Shown here piece by piece: positions 23,962 through 32,890 of a stretch of DNA of 39,226 nt (its first letter is position 1; each line of letters opens with the position of its first letter). This DNA is from Oscillospiraceae bacterium. Its GTDB lineage: Bacteria > Bacillota > Clostridia > Oscillospirales > Ruminococcaceae. Under the pieces are notes generated by a model. The model made no database searches and had not been told where the DNA came from. It was given only the letters and a program-made list of their open reading frames with translations. The DNA lies in NCBI GenBank assembly GCA_024695445.1, contig JAILIG010000065.1:1-39226 (forward strand), given 5' to 3'. Position numbers and translations under genes: made by a program.

Positions 23962-26850
23962 TTACGCCGCGCCGCCGAGCATATCTGCCAGCAGCTCTTC
24001 CCATGTCAGATCATCAAAGCCCGCATTGTACTTCAGCGAGAAGTAGGTCAGAATCACCGTTGCGTCGTAGGCGGTCAGCTCGCCGTCCAGATCGACATCC
24101 GCGATGATCTCCTGCTCCGGCGTCAGCGTGCGTTCCTCGGGCTCGAAGCCGAGGAAGTCCTCGGTGAAGCCGATCAGCGCGAGCTGCGCGTCGTAGGCCG
24201 TAATCGTGCCGTCGCCGTCCACATCGCCGAACAGGCCGATGTGAATGTCGCAGTTGAGAACCAGAGCCTCGCCGCCGCCGTTCAGGACCTCCGCCTGAAT
24301 CGTGCAGCTGCCGGTATCCGCCTGTGCGGTGACCAGACCGTTGTCGTCCACGGTCGCAACGGATTCATCCGTTGAATGCCATCTCAGGCCGCTGCCGTGT
24401 GCATCCAGAACCGCCAGCTTGACCTGCTCACCCTTCTTGGTGAAGCTGTAGCTGCTGTAATTCAGTCTGGGCGTGTACTCGCCGCCCGCATTGACCGTGA
24501 CGGTGCCGGGGAAGAACTTTGCCTTGTTGTCGATGCCGTTTAAGTCGCAGGCCTGCGAGACCTTATCGACATCGGGAAGAGACTTGCCGCCCTCCTCGAT
24601 CCACTCGAACTTGTAGACGGTGCCGTCCTTGGCATCCTCCGGAATGGTCACGGTGATATAGCAGATCACTGCGCCGTCCTTGGCGACCTCGTTCTTGCCC
24701 TCCGGGCAGGTGAACACATAGGAAATCGGAACCGTCTTGCTGCTCGGCTGCGTGCTTGCAAGATATGCGTCGCCGTCTGTGATGCGGCTGATCTTCAGGC
24801 CGTCGGTATAAACCCAGTACAGTGTCATGCCGGCGGTGCCGGGATCGTTGTAGACATAAACCGGAACCTTGACCCTGCTGCCGGGCGCGCCGCTGACATC
24901 GCCTACGACAAGGTACATTCCCTCTGCCATGCCGTCATACTTGTTTTCGATGAGCGGAAGCTGACCGTCCCAGGTGGTGGTATTCACAGTGGTGGTCTCG
25001 ACCGGAGCAGCTTCGGTCGTCCAGAATGTTTCCACAGTGGTGGTCTCGATCGGAGCAACGGTCGTCCAACATCCTTCCCCAGTGGTGGTCTCAATCGGTG
25101 CAACGGTGGTTTCAACCGGTGCGACAGTTGTGGTCTCGGTCGGTGCTGCGGTGGTTTCAACCGGTGCGACAGTTGTGGTCTCGACCGGTGCTGCGGTCGT
25201 CTCGACCGGAGCCGCAGTCGTGGTCTCGACCGGTGCTGCGGTCGTCTCGACCGGCTCCTCCTCATAGGTCACATCAAAGCTGAGGGTATCCAGCACTTCG
25301 CCGCCCAGCGCCTCGACGGTCAGCTTGACAGGATAAGTGCCTGCCTTTTTCGTATTCACGGCAGTCGCATCCAGATACACCTCACAGACCGCAGACGCCG
25401 TCTCGGACGCATGGTTCAGCGCAATCGCACCGCCCAGCCGGATCTTTTCAGCAGTCTCCGGCTTTGCCGGAATCGTGACAGCCTGCTTCTCCTTGGTAAC
25501 CTCCGAGCCGTCATTGAACTTTACGGCATAGTCTGCGGTCACCTTCATGCCGCTCAGACTGAGCGCCTCGCCGACCTTGTACGCGGTCTTGGTTGCCGCC
25601 TTGCTCAGGGTCAGCTTTGCGGTCAGTGCGTCGATTGTAAGGTCGCGCAGATCAAAGGTCGTGGTAATCTCCGCGGTCGTCTCCTCAGAGGTCGTCGCGG
25701 ACTCTGTGGTCGTGGTGATCTCCGTCGTTGTCTCCTCGGAGGTCGTCAGCTCTGTTTCGGCGGCATAAGTCACATTGAAGGTCTCGGTGCTGTAAGGCGT
25801 GGCAATGCCGACGCCTTCGACCGTCAGGGTGACCGGGTAAGTACCGGCCTTTGTGCTGTCAACCGCGGAGGTGTCGAGATACATCTCCAGCGGAATCATC
25901 AGAGACTTCGAGTAGTGCTCCAGCATGGTGTCGCCGACTCTGGATTTGCCCGTGCCGGCTTTCTTCGGCATCACAGCAGTGATCGTGCCGGATGCGGTGG
26001 ACTTGTCCGAAAACTCTGCCGTGCAGTCGCACACAGCCGTCACGCCGGACAGATCAAGCGGTTCGCCGACGGTAAACTGCATATTCTCAGCCGGTGTCAC
26101 CTTGTTCTCTGCCTTGATCTCATAGGTCATGCTCGCCAGATCCACGACATGAACCGTAAACGGCTTGGAGCTGAATTCCAAGGGATCGTCCTTGCCCGCA
26201 GCGGTGCAGGCACTCTTTGCCAGCCACTGCTTCTCTCCGCCGAGCGTCACGCTGTTGACATAAGTGTCGCGGCGGATGTCGAGCACATAGTCGCCCGCCG
26301 GTGTGCCCTGCGGAACATTCAGCGTCATTTCTGCAAACGCCTTGTCATAGGCCCAGCTCACATCGGAATTCCATACGGTGGTGCCGGCCTCGGAAGAGGA
26401 ATCCGCATTTTCATCCTGCGAAAAGCGGTACACCCAGCTCAGGTTCATCGCGTCTGCGGTGAACAGGGGCTGGAAGCTCTTGGCGGAATCGCCTTCGTTT
26501 TCGCTGTCAAAGCAGTACGGATTTGCGAGCTTTGCATCGCTCAGCGTAAAGCCGTAATTCTGGAAAATATTGTCCTCGCTGATTTCGCCGTCATTGATCT
26601 GCAGCTTCAGAGAAATGCAGTTGACGCCGGGGTTTGAGGGAACATACATCTTCAGATTCAGTGCTACATCGCCTTTTTCCAGATCAGTTGTCAGCAGCGC
26701 AATTTCGTTGCCCTGTGAGCCCTGAAAATCAAACATCAGCTCCGGAGCGGAATCTGTTTCGGTTTTGGCTGCAAATACAGCGGTACCGGAAACTGCCGAA
26801 AGCGCTGTGCAGCCGGCAAGCGCCGCTGCCAGAAGTTTCTTCATACGCAT
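23962..26850 (-). CDS. Scaffoldin-like secreted protein with cohesin-like domains, Ig-like repeats and dockerin
   Basis: A modular secreted protein of 962 residues. Order: signal peptide (1-28); a beta-rich, possibly cohesin-like domain (about 36-235); Ig-like repeat 1 (about 240-364); Thr/Glu linker (366-398); Ig-like repeat 2 (about 405-530), clearly related to the first (KAGTYPV.LTVE in both); a PVETT repeat linker (532-625); a cohesin-like domain (about 640-790, with VVGDVSGAPGSRVKVPVYVY); a Big_2-like domain (about 795-870); and a dockerin (about 873-945) with an unusually long spacer between its two Ca loops. Cohesin plus dockerin suggests an adaptor scaffoldin of a cellulosome-like complex. 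AAAGGA lies eight bases before the start. It starts 55 bases after rex. Confidence 0.82.
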   Translation of the reverse strand: MRMKKLLAAALAGCTALSAVSGTAVFAAKTETDSAPELMFDFQGSQGNEIALLTTDLEKGDVALNLKMYVPSNPGVNCISLKLQINDGEISEDNIFQNYGFTLSDAKLANPYCFDSENEGDSAKSFQPLFTADAMNLSWVYRFSQDENADSSSEAGTTVWNSDVSWAYDKAFAEMTLNVPQGTPAGDYVLDIRRDTYVNSVTLGGEKQWLAKSACTAAGKDDPLEFSSKPFTVHVVDLASMTYEIKAENKVTPAENMQFTVGEPLDLSGVTAVCDCTAEFSDKSTASGTITAVMPKKAGTGKSRVGDTMLEHYSKSLMIPLEMYLDTSAVDSTKAGTYPVTLTVEGVGIATPYSTETFNVTYAAETELTTSEETTTEITTTTESATTSEETTAEITTTFDLRDLTIDALTAKLTLSKAATKTAYKVGEALSLSGMKVTADYAVKFNDGSEVTKEKQAVTIPAKPETAEKIRLGGAIALNHASETASAVCEVYLDATAVNTKKAGTYPVKLTVEALGGEVLDTLSFDVTYEEEPVETTAAPVETTTAAPVETTAAPVETTTVAPVETTAAPTETTTVAPVETTVAPIETTTGEGCWTTVAPIETTTVETFWTTEAAPVETTTVNTTTWDGQLPLIENKYDGMAEGMYLVVGDVSGAPGSRVKVPVYVYNDPGTAGMTLYWVYTDGLKISRITDGDAYLASTQPSSKTVPISYVFTCPEGKNEVAKDGAVICYITVTIPEDAKDGTVYKFEWIEEGGKSLPDVDKVSQACDLNGIDNKAKFFPGTVTVNAGGEYTPRLNYSSYSFTKKGEQVKLAVLDAHGSGLRWHSTDESVATVDDNGLVTAQADTGSCTIQAEVLNGGGEALVLNCDIHIGLFGDVDGDGTITAYDAQLALIGFTEDFLGFEPEERTLTPEQEIIADVDLDGELTAYDATVILTYFSLKYNAGFDDLTWEELLADMLGGAA
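24976..25257 (-). repeat. 45-base tandem repeat coding a PVETT linker
   Basis: Six units of 15-16 codons, such as VAPVETTAAPVETTT, encode residues 532-624 of the scaffoldin-like protein. The fifth and sixth units are altered at the start (GEGCWTT and VETFWTT), introducing Trp and one Cys. The units are very similar at DNA level, so copy number may vary between strains. Confidence 0.85.
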
Positions 26851-26905
26851 ATGCTTTGTCCTTTCTGTTTGTTGCTTTCAATATTTCCACGGCAATGCAG
26901 GCGCA

Positions 26906-27556
26906 TCAGCCGTCGGATTCTGGTTCATGCTGCTGAAGCAATCCGTAGGTCAGTGTCAGAAGGCTGTCCGCAAGGTGGACATTCTCTACAATGATCGCGG
27001 AATCGTCAAACCGGAGATCACCCTGACTGAAATTCCAGAAGGCGCGCACGCCCAGCGAAACAAGCGTCTGCGCCAGTGCCGGTGCCGCGTGCTCCGGCAC
27101 GCAGAGAATTGCGAGCTCCGGCTGCTCCTGATGACAGAAGCCTGCGAGGGTATCCGTGTGGTGAATCGGCATTCCGTTCAGATCGCGGCCGGCCACAAAG
27201 GGATTCGAGTCAAAGAGCCCGATCAGCTCACAGCCGCAGTCGGCGTAGCTGACATGGCTGGCAATGGCGCGTCCCAGATTGCCCAGTCCGATCAGAACTG
27301 CACGGCGATGCAGCGAAACACCGAGAATCTGTCCGATTTCCTCACACAGGGCGCGGACATTGTAGCCGTAGCCCTGCTGTCCGAAGCCGCCGAAGCAGTT
27401 CAGGTCCTGCCGGATCTGCGAGGCAGTCAGCCCCATCAGTCCGGAGAGCTCCTTCGAGGAAATGCGGACGGTTCCCTGTTCCTGCAGCTCACCGAGAAAC
27501 CGGTAATACCGCGGGAGCCGCCGGATCACTGAGGGTGAGATCTCCTGTTTTGCCAT
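26906..27556 (-). CDS. rex: Redox-sensing transcriptional repressor Rex
   Basis: Rex (216 residues) represses fermentation and respiration genes and is released from DNA by NADH. An N-terminal winged helix (about 5-80, with KELSGLMGLTASQIRQDLNCFG) is followed by a Rossmann NAD(H) domain with IGLGNLGRA at about 89-97, and then the domain-swapped C-terminal helix. The typical GGFGQQGYGYNV stretch is present. It lies 15 bases after icd, so it is very likely cotranscribed with the acn-icd operon. AAGGAGG sits about 11 bases before the ATG. No convincing Rex operator was found in the window. Confidence 0.96.
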   Translation of the reverse strand: MAKQEISPSVIRRLPRYYRFLGELQEQGTVRISSKELSGLMGLTASQIRQDLNCFGGFGQQGYGYNVRALCEEIGQILGVSLHRRAVLIGLGNLGRAIASHVSYADCGCELIGLFDSNPFVAGRDLNGMPIHHTDTLAGFCHQEQPELAILCVPEHAAPALAQTLVSLGVRAFWNFSQGDLRFDDSAIIVENVHLADSLLTLTYGLLQQHEPESDG

Positions 27557-27571
27557 TTGGCAGATGCCTCC

Positions 27572-28783
27572 TTACCGCAGTTTGGCGGAGAGTCTGGTGT
27601 TGATTTCCTCCAGGAAGGTTCTGGAATCGACCTTGCGCTTGTTCTCCAGCTTGGAGAGCAGATAAAGGTCGCCGGTCATGATGCCGTCCTCGATCGTGCC
27701 GATCGTGGCAGCTTCGAGCTTGTCGGCAAAGTCACACAGTGCGGGGATGCCGTCCAGCTCGCCGCGCTTTCTGAGCGCGCCGCTCCACGCAAAGATCGTG
27801 GCAACGGAGTTGGTCGAGGTTTCCTCACCCTTGAGGTATTTGTAGTAGTGGCGCTGGACGGTGCCGTGCGCCGCCTCAAACTCATAGACACCGGACGGGG
27901 AGACCAGCACGGAGGTCATCATCGCAAGCGAGCCGTATGCGGTCGAGACCATGTCGGACATGACATCGCCGTCATAGTTCTTGCAGGCCCAGATGTAGCC
28001 GCCCTCCGAACGGATGACGCGCGCAACCGCGTCGTCAATCAGCGTATAGAAGAATTCGATGCCGGCCGCCTCAAATTTCTCCTTGAACTCCGCCTCGTAG
28101 ATCTCCGCAAAGATGTCCTTGAACCGGTGATCGTAAATCTTGGAAATCGTATCCTTCGATGCAAACCAGAGGTCCTGTTTTAAGTCGAGTGCATACTGGA
28201 AGCAGGCACGCGCAAAGCCGGAAATCGAAGCGTCGAGATTGTGCAGGCCCTGAATCACGCCGTCGCCCTTGAAATTATGGATGAGCTGACGGGTTTCCTT
28301 GCCGTCCTTGTCCGTCACGACAAGCTCTGCCTTGCTGCCCCCGGCAACGCGCATCTCGGTGTTCTTGTAGACATCGCCGTAGGCATGACGGGCAATGGTG
28401 ATCGGCTTGGTCCAGGTCGGGATATACGGGGTGATGCCCTTGACCAGGATCGGCGTGCGGAACACGGTGCCGTCCAGTGCCGCACGGATCGTGCCGTTCG
28501 GCGACTTCCACATCTCGGAAAGGCCGTACTCCTCGACGCGGGCGGCGTTCGGCGTAATCGTCGCGCACTTGACGGCGACGCCGTATTTCTTCGTCGCCTC
28601 GGCGCTGTCGATCGTTACCTGATCCTTCGTCTCCTCGCGGTGCTTGAGGCCGAGGTCATAGTATTCCGTCCTGAGGTCGATGTACGGGGTGATGAGAATG
28701 TCCTTGATCCACTGCCAGAGGATTCTGGTCATCTCGTCGCCGTCCATTTCGACCAGCGGCGTTGTCATTTTGATTTTATCCAT
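27572..28783 (-). CDS. icd: NADP-dependent isocitrate dehydrogenase (eukaryotic-type)
   Basis: This enzyme oxidatively decarboxylates isocitrate to 2-oxoglutarate, supplying glutamate and NADPH. Its length (403 residues) and sequence match the homodimeric, eukaryotic-like IDH family rather than the E. coli-type enzyme. Seen are [13 protein letters not shown] at the N-terminus, the substrate-loop region [18 protein letters not shown] at about 92-109, the metal-binding DD in [10 protein letters not shown], and [19 protein letters not shown] near 298-316. GGAGGA precedes the start. It lies between a small membrane protein gene and rex, downstream of aconitase. Confidence 0.97.
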   Translation of the reverse strand: MDKIKMTTPLVEMDGDEMTRILWQWIKDILITPYIDLRTEYYDLGLKHREETKDQVTIDSAEATKKYGVAVKCATITPNAARVEEYGLSEMWKSPNGTIRAALDGTVFRTPILVKGITPYIPTWTKPITIARHAYGDVYKNTEMRVAGGSKAELVVTDKDGKETRQLIHNFKGDGVIQGLHNLDASISGFARACFQYALDLKQDLWFASKDTISKIYDHRFKDIFAEIYEAEFKEKFEAAGIEFFYTLIDDAVARVIRSEGGYIWACKNYDGDVMSDMVSTAYGSLAMMTSVLVSPSGVYEFEAAHGTVQRHYYKYLKGEETSTNSVATIFAWSGALRKRGELDGIPALCDFADKLEAATIGTIEDGIMTGDLYLLSKLENKRKVDSRTFLEEINTRLSAKLR

Positions 28784-28826
28784 TTGGGTTTGTTCCTCCG
28801 AATCAGAAAAATGTATGCGATTTCTG

Positions 28827-29048
28827 TCAGTCGCCGAGCGCAGCGGAAATCACCGCAAGGATGATGACCGCCGCAAGAATCAGAAGCACTGCAACATTCC
28901 GCGCCTTCCGCTCCTCCCAGCCGTATTTCCGCTGCAGAAGCGTCTGAAGGCCCAGCGCGAGCAGTCCCGCCGCAAGGATGAACACAACATCCTTCCACGA
29001 ACGGATGCGCACCCGCCGGAACTGCATTGCGAGTGTTGTCAAAAACAT
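28827..29048 (-). CDS. Small two-helix membrane protein in the acn-icd operon
   Basis: An unrecognised protein of 73 residues with two predicted membrane segments (about 20-38 and 51-70) joined by a charged loop ([12 protein letters not shown]). The N-terminus is basic. It starts 13 bases after the aconitase stop with AAGGAG about 11 bases upstream, and ends 43 bases before icd, so it is translated from the same message. No known family was recognised. Its placement between two TCA-cycle genes makes it worth noting, though it could simply be a passenger. Confidence 0.7.
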   Translation of the reverse strand: MFLTTLAMQFRRVRIRSWKDVVFILAAGLLALGLQTLLQRKYGWEERKARNVAVLLILAAVIILAVISAALGD

Positions 29049-29061
29049 CTCCGTCTGCTCC

Positions 29062-31002
29062 TTATTTCTTCAGCGCCTCGCGGGTGTAGTCGAGCAGGCC
29101 GCCGGCCAGCATGATGTCCTTCGTTCTGCCGGTCAGCTCGCAGAGAACCGGAATCTCCGCGCCGTTTGTCTTATTGACGACGGTCAGCTCGGTCTTTCCG
29201 TCCTCGACGGCCTTTCTGACGCCGCTGAGCACGAGCTGATCGCCCTGTGCGATCTTCTCATAGTCCGCCTCGTTGACAAAGGTCAGCGGCAGAATGCCGG
29301 CGTTGATGAGGTTTGCACGGTGAATGCGTGCAAAGGACTTGACCAGCACGGCCTTGACGCCGAGATAGAGCGGTGCCAGCGCTGCGTGCTCACGGGACGA
29401 GCCCTGACCGTAGTTTGCGCCGCCGACGATGATGCTCTGGCCGAGCGCCTTGGCGCGCTTCGGGAACTCCTCGTCGCAGACTGCAAAGCAGTGCTCGGAG
29501 ATCTTCGGAATATTCGAGCGCAGGGGCAGGATCTTCGCACCTGCGGGCATGATGTGGTCGGTCGTGATGTTGTCGCCGACCTTCAGAGAGACCGGTGCGT
29601 CGATGGTTTCGAGCAGCGGATGCGTCTCCGGATACGGCTTGATGTTCGGTCCGCGGAGAATCTCCACGCGCTCCATGTCGGCCTCGGCCGCCGGGGAAGT
29701 GACCATGTTGTCATTGATCGTGAACACATCCGGCAGCTGGAACTGCGGCATATCGCCCAGCGTGCGCGGATCGGTCAGATAGCCGGTCAGTGCGGAGGCG
29801 GCGGCAGTTTCCGGGGAAACCAGGTAGATCTGGCCGTCCTTTGTGCCGGAGCGGCCTTCAAAGTTGCGGTTGAAGGTGCGGAGCGAGATGCCGCCGGAAT
29901 TCGGCGACTGTCCCATGCCGATGCACGGTCCGCACGCGGATTCGAGGATTCTCGCGCCGGCGTCGATCATATCGCCGAGACATCCGTTCGCCGCGAGCAT
30001 ATTGAGCACCTGCTTGGAGCCCGGCGCGATGGCGAGCGAAACATCCGGATGCACGGTCTTGCCCTTCAGGATATACGCAACCTTCATCATGTCGAGCAGC
30101 GAGGAGTTCGTGCAGGAGCCGATGCAGACCTGGTCGATCTTCAGTCTGCCGATCTCGGACATGGACTTGACATTGTCAGGGGAGTGCGGGCAGGCAGCCA
30201 GCGGCTCCAGCTCCGAAAGGTTGATCTCGATGACCTCGTCGTAGACGGCATCGGGATCCGCGGAAAGCGGCGTCCAGTCCTGCTCGCGCTGCTGTGCCTT
30301 CAGGAAGGCTCTGGTCATTTCGTCGGACGGGAAGACGGAGGTCGTCGCGCCCAGCTCCGCGCCCATGTTCGTGATCGTGGCGCGCTCCGGAACGGTCAGG
30401 GTTTTCACGCCCTCGCCGGTGTACTCGATGACCTTGCCGACGCCGCCCTTGACGCTCATGCGGCGCAGCACTTCAAGGATGACATCCTTTGCCGCAACCC
30501 ACGGGGAGAGCTTGCCGGACAGCTTGACATTGACCACCTTCGGGCAGGTGATGTAATACGCACCGCCGCCCATCGCCACTGCGACATCCAAACCGCCTGC
30601 GCCGATGGCAAGCATACCGAGGCCGCCGCCGGTCGGGGTGTGGGAATCCGAGCCGATCAGCGTCTTGCCCGGAATGCCGAAGCGCTCCAGATACACCTGA
30701 TGGCAGATGCCGTTGCCGGGACGGGAGAAATACAGACCGTGCTTTTTCGCGCAGCTTCCGATGAAGCGGTGATCGTCTGCATTTTCAAAGCCGTTCTGCA
30801 GCGTGTTGTGGTCGATGTACGCAACGGAACGCTCCGTGCGGACACGCGGCACACCCATTGCCTCGAATTCCAGATACGCCATCGTGCCGGTGGCGTCCTG
30901 TGTCAGCGTCTGGTCGATGCGGATACCGATTTCGGTGCCGCGTTTGAGCTCGCCTTCCACCAGATGCGCAGAGAGAATTTTTTCAGTCAGGGTAAGACCC
31001 AT
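29062..31002 (-). CDS. Aconitate hydratase
   Basis: A [4Fe-4S] enzyme interconverting citrate and isocitrate (646 residues from the chosen start). Cluster and substrate motifs seen are IGSDSHTPTGGGLGMLAIG (about 103-121), CIGSCTNSS (about 298-306), SACGPCIGMGQ (about 364-374), and the C-terminal swivel domain with DNITTDHIMPAGAK and GGANYGQGSSREHAAL. The shorter, bacterial/anaerobe-type aconitase size fits. A GTG at 31023 is in frame, but ATG at 31002 fits the family N-terminus; AAAGGA is 12 bases upstream. It heads the operon with the small membrane protein, icd and rex. No citrate synthase is in the window. Confidence 0.95.
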   Translation of the reverse strand: MGLTLTEKILSAHLVEGELKRGTEIGIRIDQTLTQDATGTMAYLEFEAMGVPRVRTERSVAYIDHNTLQNGFENADDHRFIGSCAKKHGLYFSRPGNGICHQVYLERFGIPGKTLIGSDSHTPTGGGLGMLAIGAGGLDVAVAMGGGAYYITCPKVVNVKLSGKLSPWVAAKDVILEVLRRMSVKGGVGKVIEYTGEGVKTLTVPERATITNMGAELGATTSVFPSDEMTRAFLKAQQREQDWTPLSADPDAVYDEVIEINLSELEPLAACPHSPDNVKSMSEIGRLKIDQVCIGSCTNSSLLDMMKVAYILKGKTVHPDVSLAIAPGSKQVLNMLAANGCLGDMIDAGARILESACGPCIGMGQSPNSGGISLRTFNRNFEGRSGTKDGQIYLVSPETAAASALTGYLTDPRTLGDMPQFQLPDVFTINDNMVTSPAAEADMERVEILRGPNIKPYPETHPLLETIDAPVSLKVGDNITTDHIMPAGAKILPLRSNIPKISEHCFAVCDEEFPKRAKALGQSIIVGGANYGQGSSREHAALAPLYLGVKAVLVKSFARIHRANLINAGILPLTFVNEADYEKIAQGDQLVLSGVRKAVEDGKTELTVVNKTNGAEIPVLCELTGRTKDIMLAGGLLDYTREALKK

Positions 31003-31039
31003 AGTCAGGAACCATCCTTTCACATAAGTATACAGCTTT

Positions 31040-31069
31040 ATTTTACACCGAAACGGGGACTTTTGTCAA
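31040..31069 (-). promoter_or_regulatory. Sigma-A promoter of the acn-icd-rex operon
   Basis: On the minus strand, a perfect TTGACA (31064-31069), an 18-base spacer and TAAAAT (31040-31045). It lies about 40 bases before the aconitase start. Confidence 0.8.
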
Positions 31070-31122
31070 GTGCTTTTGCGATATTGGCACAGACAACCGG
31101 GGATTTTTCCGTGATTTCCGAT

Positions 31123-31177
31123 TCCGCGGATGCAATCAGAAAGGGAGGGATGCCTCCGGCTGCAAGGCGTCCCTCCC
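31123..31177 (-). repeat. Isolated hp5-hp6 fragment of the mosaic repeat, serving as terminator
   Basis: On the minus strand a 12-pair stem (31166-31177 with 31143-31154) is followed by TTTCTGATTGCATCCGCGGA. This repeats the hp5 / T-rich / GATTGCATCCGCG order of copies 1 and 2. It lies 49 bases past the cyclophilin stop and probably ends that transcript. The rest of the 31046-31225 gap shows no gene. Confidence 0.7.
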
Positions 31178-31225
31178 ATTCTGTGTCCGTATATGCCGAA
31201 AAACCGGCGTGCCGTGCTTTAAAAC

Positions 31226-31702
31226 TCAGTCGGGGATGATCTCGACCGTTTTCATGATCTGCGGCTCGACCGGCATATCGCGGAAGTCCGTGCGGACGGC
31301 CGCGATCTCGTCCACGACCTCGATGCCCTCGACCACCTCGCCGAACGCGGCATAATTGCCGTCCAGATACGGGGCATCCGCGTGCATGATGAAGAACTGC
31401 GAGCCGGCGCTGTCCGGATCGGAGGCACGCGCCATCGAGAGCACGCCGCGGGTGTGGCGGAGCGGGTTGCTGACGCCGTTTGCGGCAAATTCGCCCTTGA
31501 TCTGCCAGCCCGGACCGCCCGTGCCGTTGCCGATCGGGCAGCCGCCCTGAATCATAAAGCCGGAAATGACTCTGTGAAAGCTGAGCCCGTTGTAAAAGCC
31601 CTGTCTGACGAGCTTTTCAAAGTTTTCGCAGGAGACCGGCGCACAGTCCGGACGCAGGCGAAGCTTGATCTGCTTTCCGTTTTCCATTGTAATCAGTACC
31701 AT
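31226..31702 (-). CDS. Cyclophilin-type peptidyl-prolyl cis-trans isomerase
   Basis: A small cytoplasmic cyclophilin (158 residues) that speeds proline isomerisation during protein folding. The active-site region FHRVISGFMIQGG (about 42-54), GVLSMARASDPDSAGSQFFI (about 86-105) and the NYAAFGEVVEG stretch are intact, including the catalytic Arg of FHR. It has no signal peptide. AAAGGAA sits about nine bases before the start. It lies 59 bases downstream of an unknown membrane protein gene and may be the last gene of the pssA-psd group. Confidence 0.95.
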   Translation of the reverse strand: MVLITMENGKQIKLRLRPDCAPVSCENFEKLVRQGFYNGLSFHRVISGFMIQGGCPIGNGTGGPGWQIKGEFAANGVSNPLRHTRGVLSMARASDPDSAGSQFFIMHADAPYLDGNYAAFGEVVEGIEVVDEIAAVRTDFRDMPVEPQIMKTVEIIPD

Positions 31703-31761
31703 CGTAATCGTTCCTTTCTGGATTGAGAAATATCAGCGGGGGATTCCCCGCAGGGGATCCG

Positions 31762-32370
31762 TCAGTTTCCGGCATCCGTAAAGGGCTTCAGGCCGTCGCC
31801 GAAGACGAACAGCCGGAAGATGCCGATGACTGCGATCAGCAGCCCGATGCCCTCACAGACAAAGGCCGCCGTCATCAGCCGTTTATACGCAGGCGTATCC
31901 GGCGGTGTCTGCCGGAGCTTTCTGCGCGCCAGCCGCGCCAGAAGCAGTCCGAGCAGCATTCCCGCGGCGAGCGGCAGCACCGTCCAGCCGAGAATCACTG
32001 CCGTCGCCAGCAGCGCCACCGTTTTGAGCAGCAGGCCGAGACAGCCCAGAGAGCTGCCCTCCAGCATCATGACACGCGAGCCGATCAGTGCGGTGATGAC
32101 ACCGCTGAACAGCAGCATGATCCGCCCGATGAGCTGCGCCGCCGTCACGGTCTGGTGTCCGCGCAGGCGCTCCTCCGGCGAGAGCATCGGCGAAAGGTCG
32201 TCGCCGGAAGCGGGATTCTCCGGCTCTGCCCGCGCGCCGCTCCGGAGCCGCTCCGCCTCCTCCGGCGTCAGATGCCCCTCTGCAACGAGGCGTTCGAGTG
32301 CTGCCGCCGCAATCTGTCCGGTGCGTTCCTGTTCCGGATGCTCCGGTCTGGTTTCATCCAAGCTGTTCAC
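31762..32370 (-). CDS. Unknown membrane protein
   Basis: A 202-residue protein from a proposed GTG start at 32370, which has GGAG six bases upstream and lies 28 bases after the preceding stop. Longer in-frame starts (ATG at 32427) overlap the upstream gene and lack a good ribosome site. The N-terminal half is hydrophilic and contains a SHOCT-like helix pair (ERLVAEGHLTPEEAERLRSG). The C-terminal half has about four membrane segments between roughly residues 75 and 190. The family was not recognised; a stress- or envelope-related role cannot be claimed. It is probably cotranscribed with psd. Confidence 0.68.
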   Translation of the reverse strand: MNSLDETRPEHPEQERTGQIAAAALERLVAEGHLTPEEAERLRSGARAEPENPASGDDLSPMLSPEERLRGHQTVTAAQLIGRIMLLFSGVITALIGSRVMMLEGSSLGCLGLLLKTVALLATAVILGWTVLPLAAGMLLGLLLARLARRKLRQTPPDTPAYKRLMTAAFVCEGIGLLIAVIGIFRLFVFGDGLKPFTDAGN

Positions 32371-32398
32371 CGTCCTCTCCGGTTCGGATGCTGCGCGG

Positions 32399-32878
32399 TC
32401 AGTCCTGTTCTGCGCAGTGCTTTGCATACCCGTTTTCGTATTCCCTGCCCGCGTCAAAGGCCGAGAGCGCTGCCGCAGACAGCGTTCCCTTGCCGTCAAA
32501 GCGGTAAAAGCTGCCCTGCTCCGCAATGAATTCAATCACGCTGTAATCCGGATCCTGCACGCCGAGCGGGTAGTATTTTTCGTCGCCGTCATTCCACAGC
32601 AGCGTCTTGTACGCGCCGGTCTGATGTATGACGGCTTTGCCGCTGAGACAGAGTCCGCAGAAGGCCGCATCGTCGGAAAAATACAGGCTTGCGGCGCCGT
32701 TTTGCAGCAGATGCTGCACATGGGAGGAGCCCGTGTTGGTCGAGATCAGATGACTGCCGAGCCCTCTGTGCCAGACGCAGAACACTCTGCGGAGCTGCAC
32801 GGTGCCGTCAGGAGCGGTGTATCCGAGCGTGGCAAACAGCGACCGGTCAATCATCTGCATGATTTCGCACAGTTCCAT
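32399..32878 (-). CDS. Pyridoxamine 5'-phosphate oxidase-fold protein
   Basis: A 159-residue protein resembling the split-barrel flavin-binding family of pyridoxamine 5'-phosphate oxidases and related FMN proteins. Seen are an N-terminal helix (MELCEIMQMIDRSLFATLGYTA), a strand with HLISTNTGSSHVQHLLQNGAASLYF, and the LCLSGKAVIHQ region typical of the barrel. The role is probably FMN- or heme-type binding, not vitamin B6 synthesis, because the canonical PdxH motifs are missing. AAGGGACGG precedes the start. It lies 12 bases after psd, so it is in the same operon. Confidence 0.78.
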   Translation of the reverse strand: MELCEIMQMIDRSLFATLGYTAPDGTVQLRRVFCVWHRGLGSHLISTNTGSSHVQHLLQNGAASLYFSDDAAFCGLCLSGKAVIHQTGAYKTLLWNDGDEKYYPLGVQDPDYSVIEFIAEQGSFYRFDGKGTLSAAALSAFDAGREYENGYAKHCAEQD

Positions 32879-32890
32879 AAAACCGTCCCT

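Noticed and set aside
31003-31100. Rex operator before the acn-icd-rex operon
   Set aside because: No convincing TTGTTAA-type inverted repeat overlaps the promoter; autoregulation by Rex remains only plausible.
28978-31239. A 753-codon plus-strand open frame opposite aconitase
   Set aside because: It lies exactly antisense to a clear aconitase gene, has no family resemblance and is typical of shadow frames in GC-rich coding DNA. The same applies to the long antisense frames opposite the ABC ATPase, DUF1015, glmS, the CAP-dockerin gene, the scaffoldin gene and pheT.
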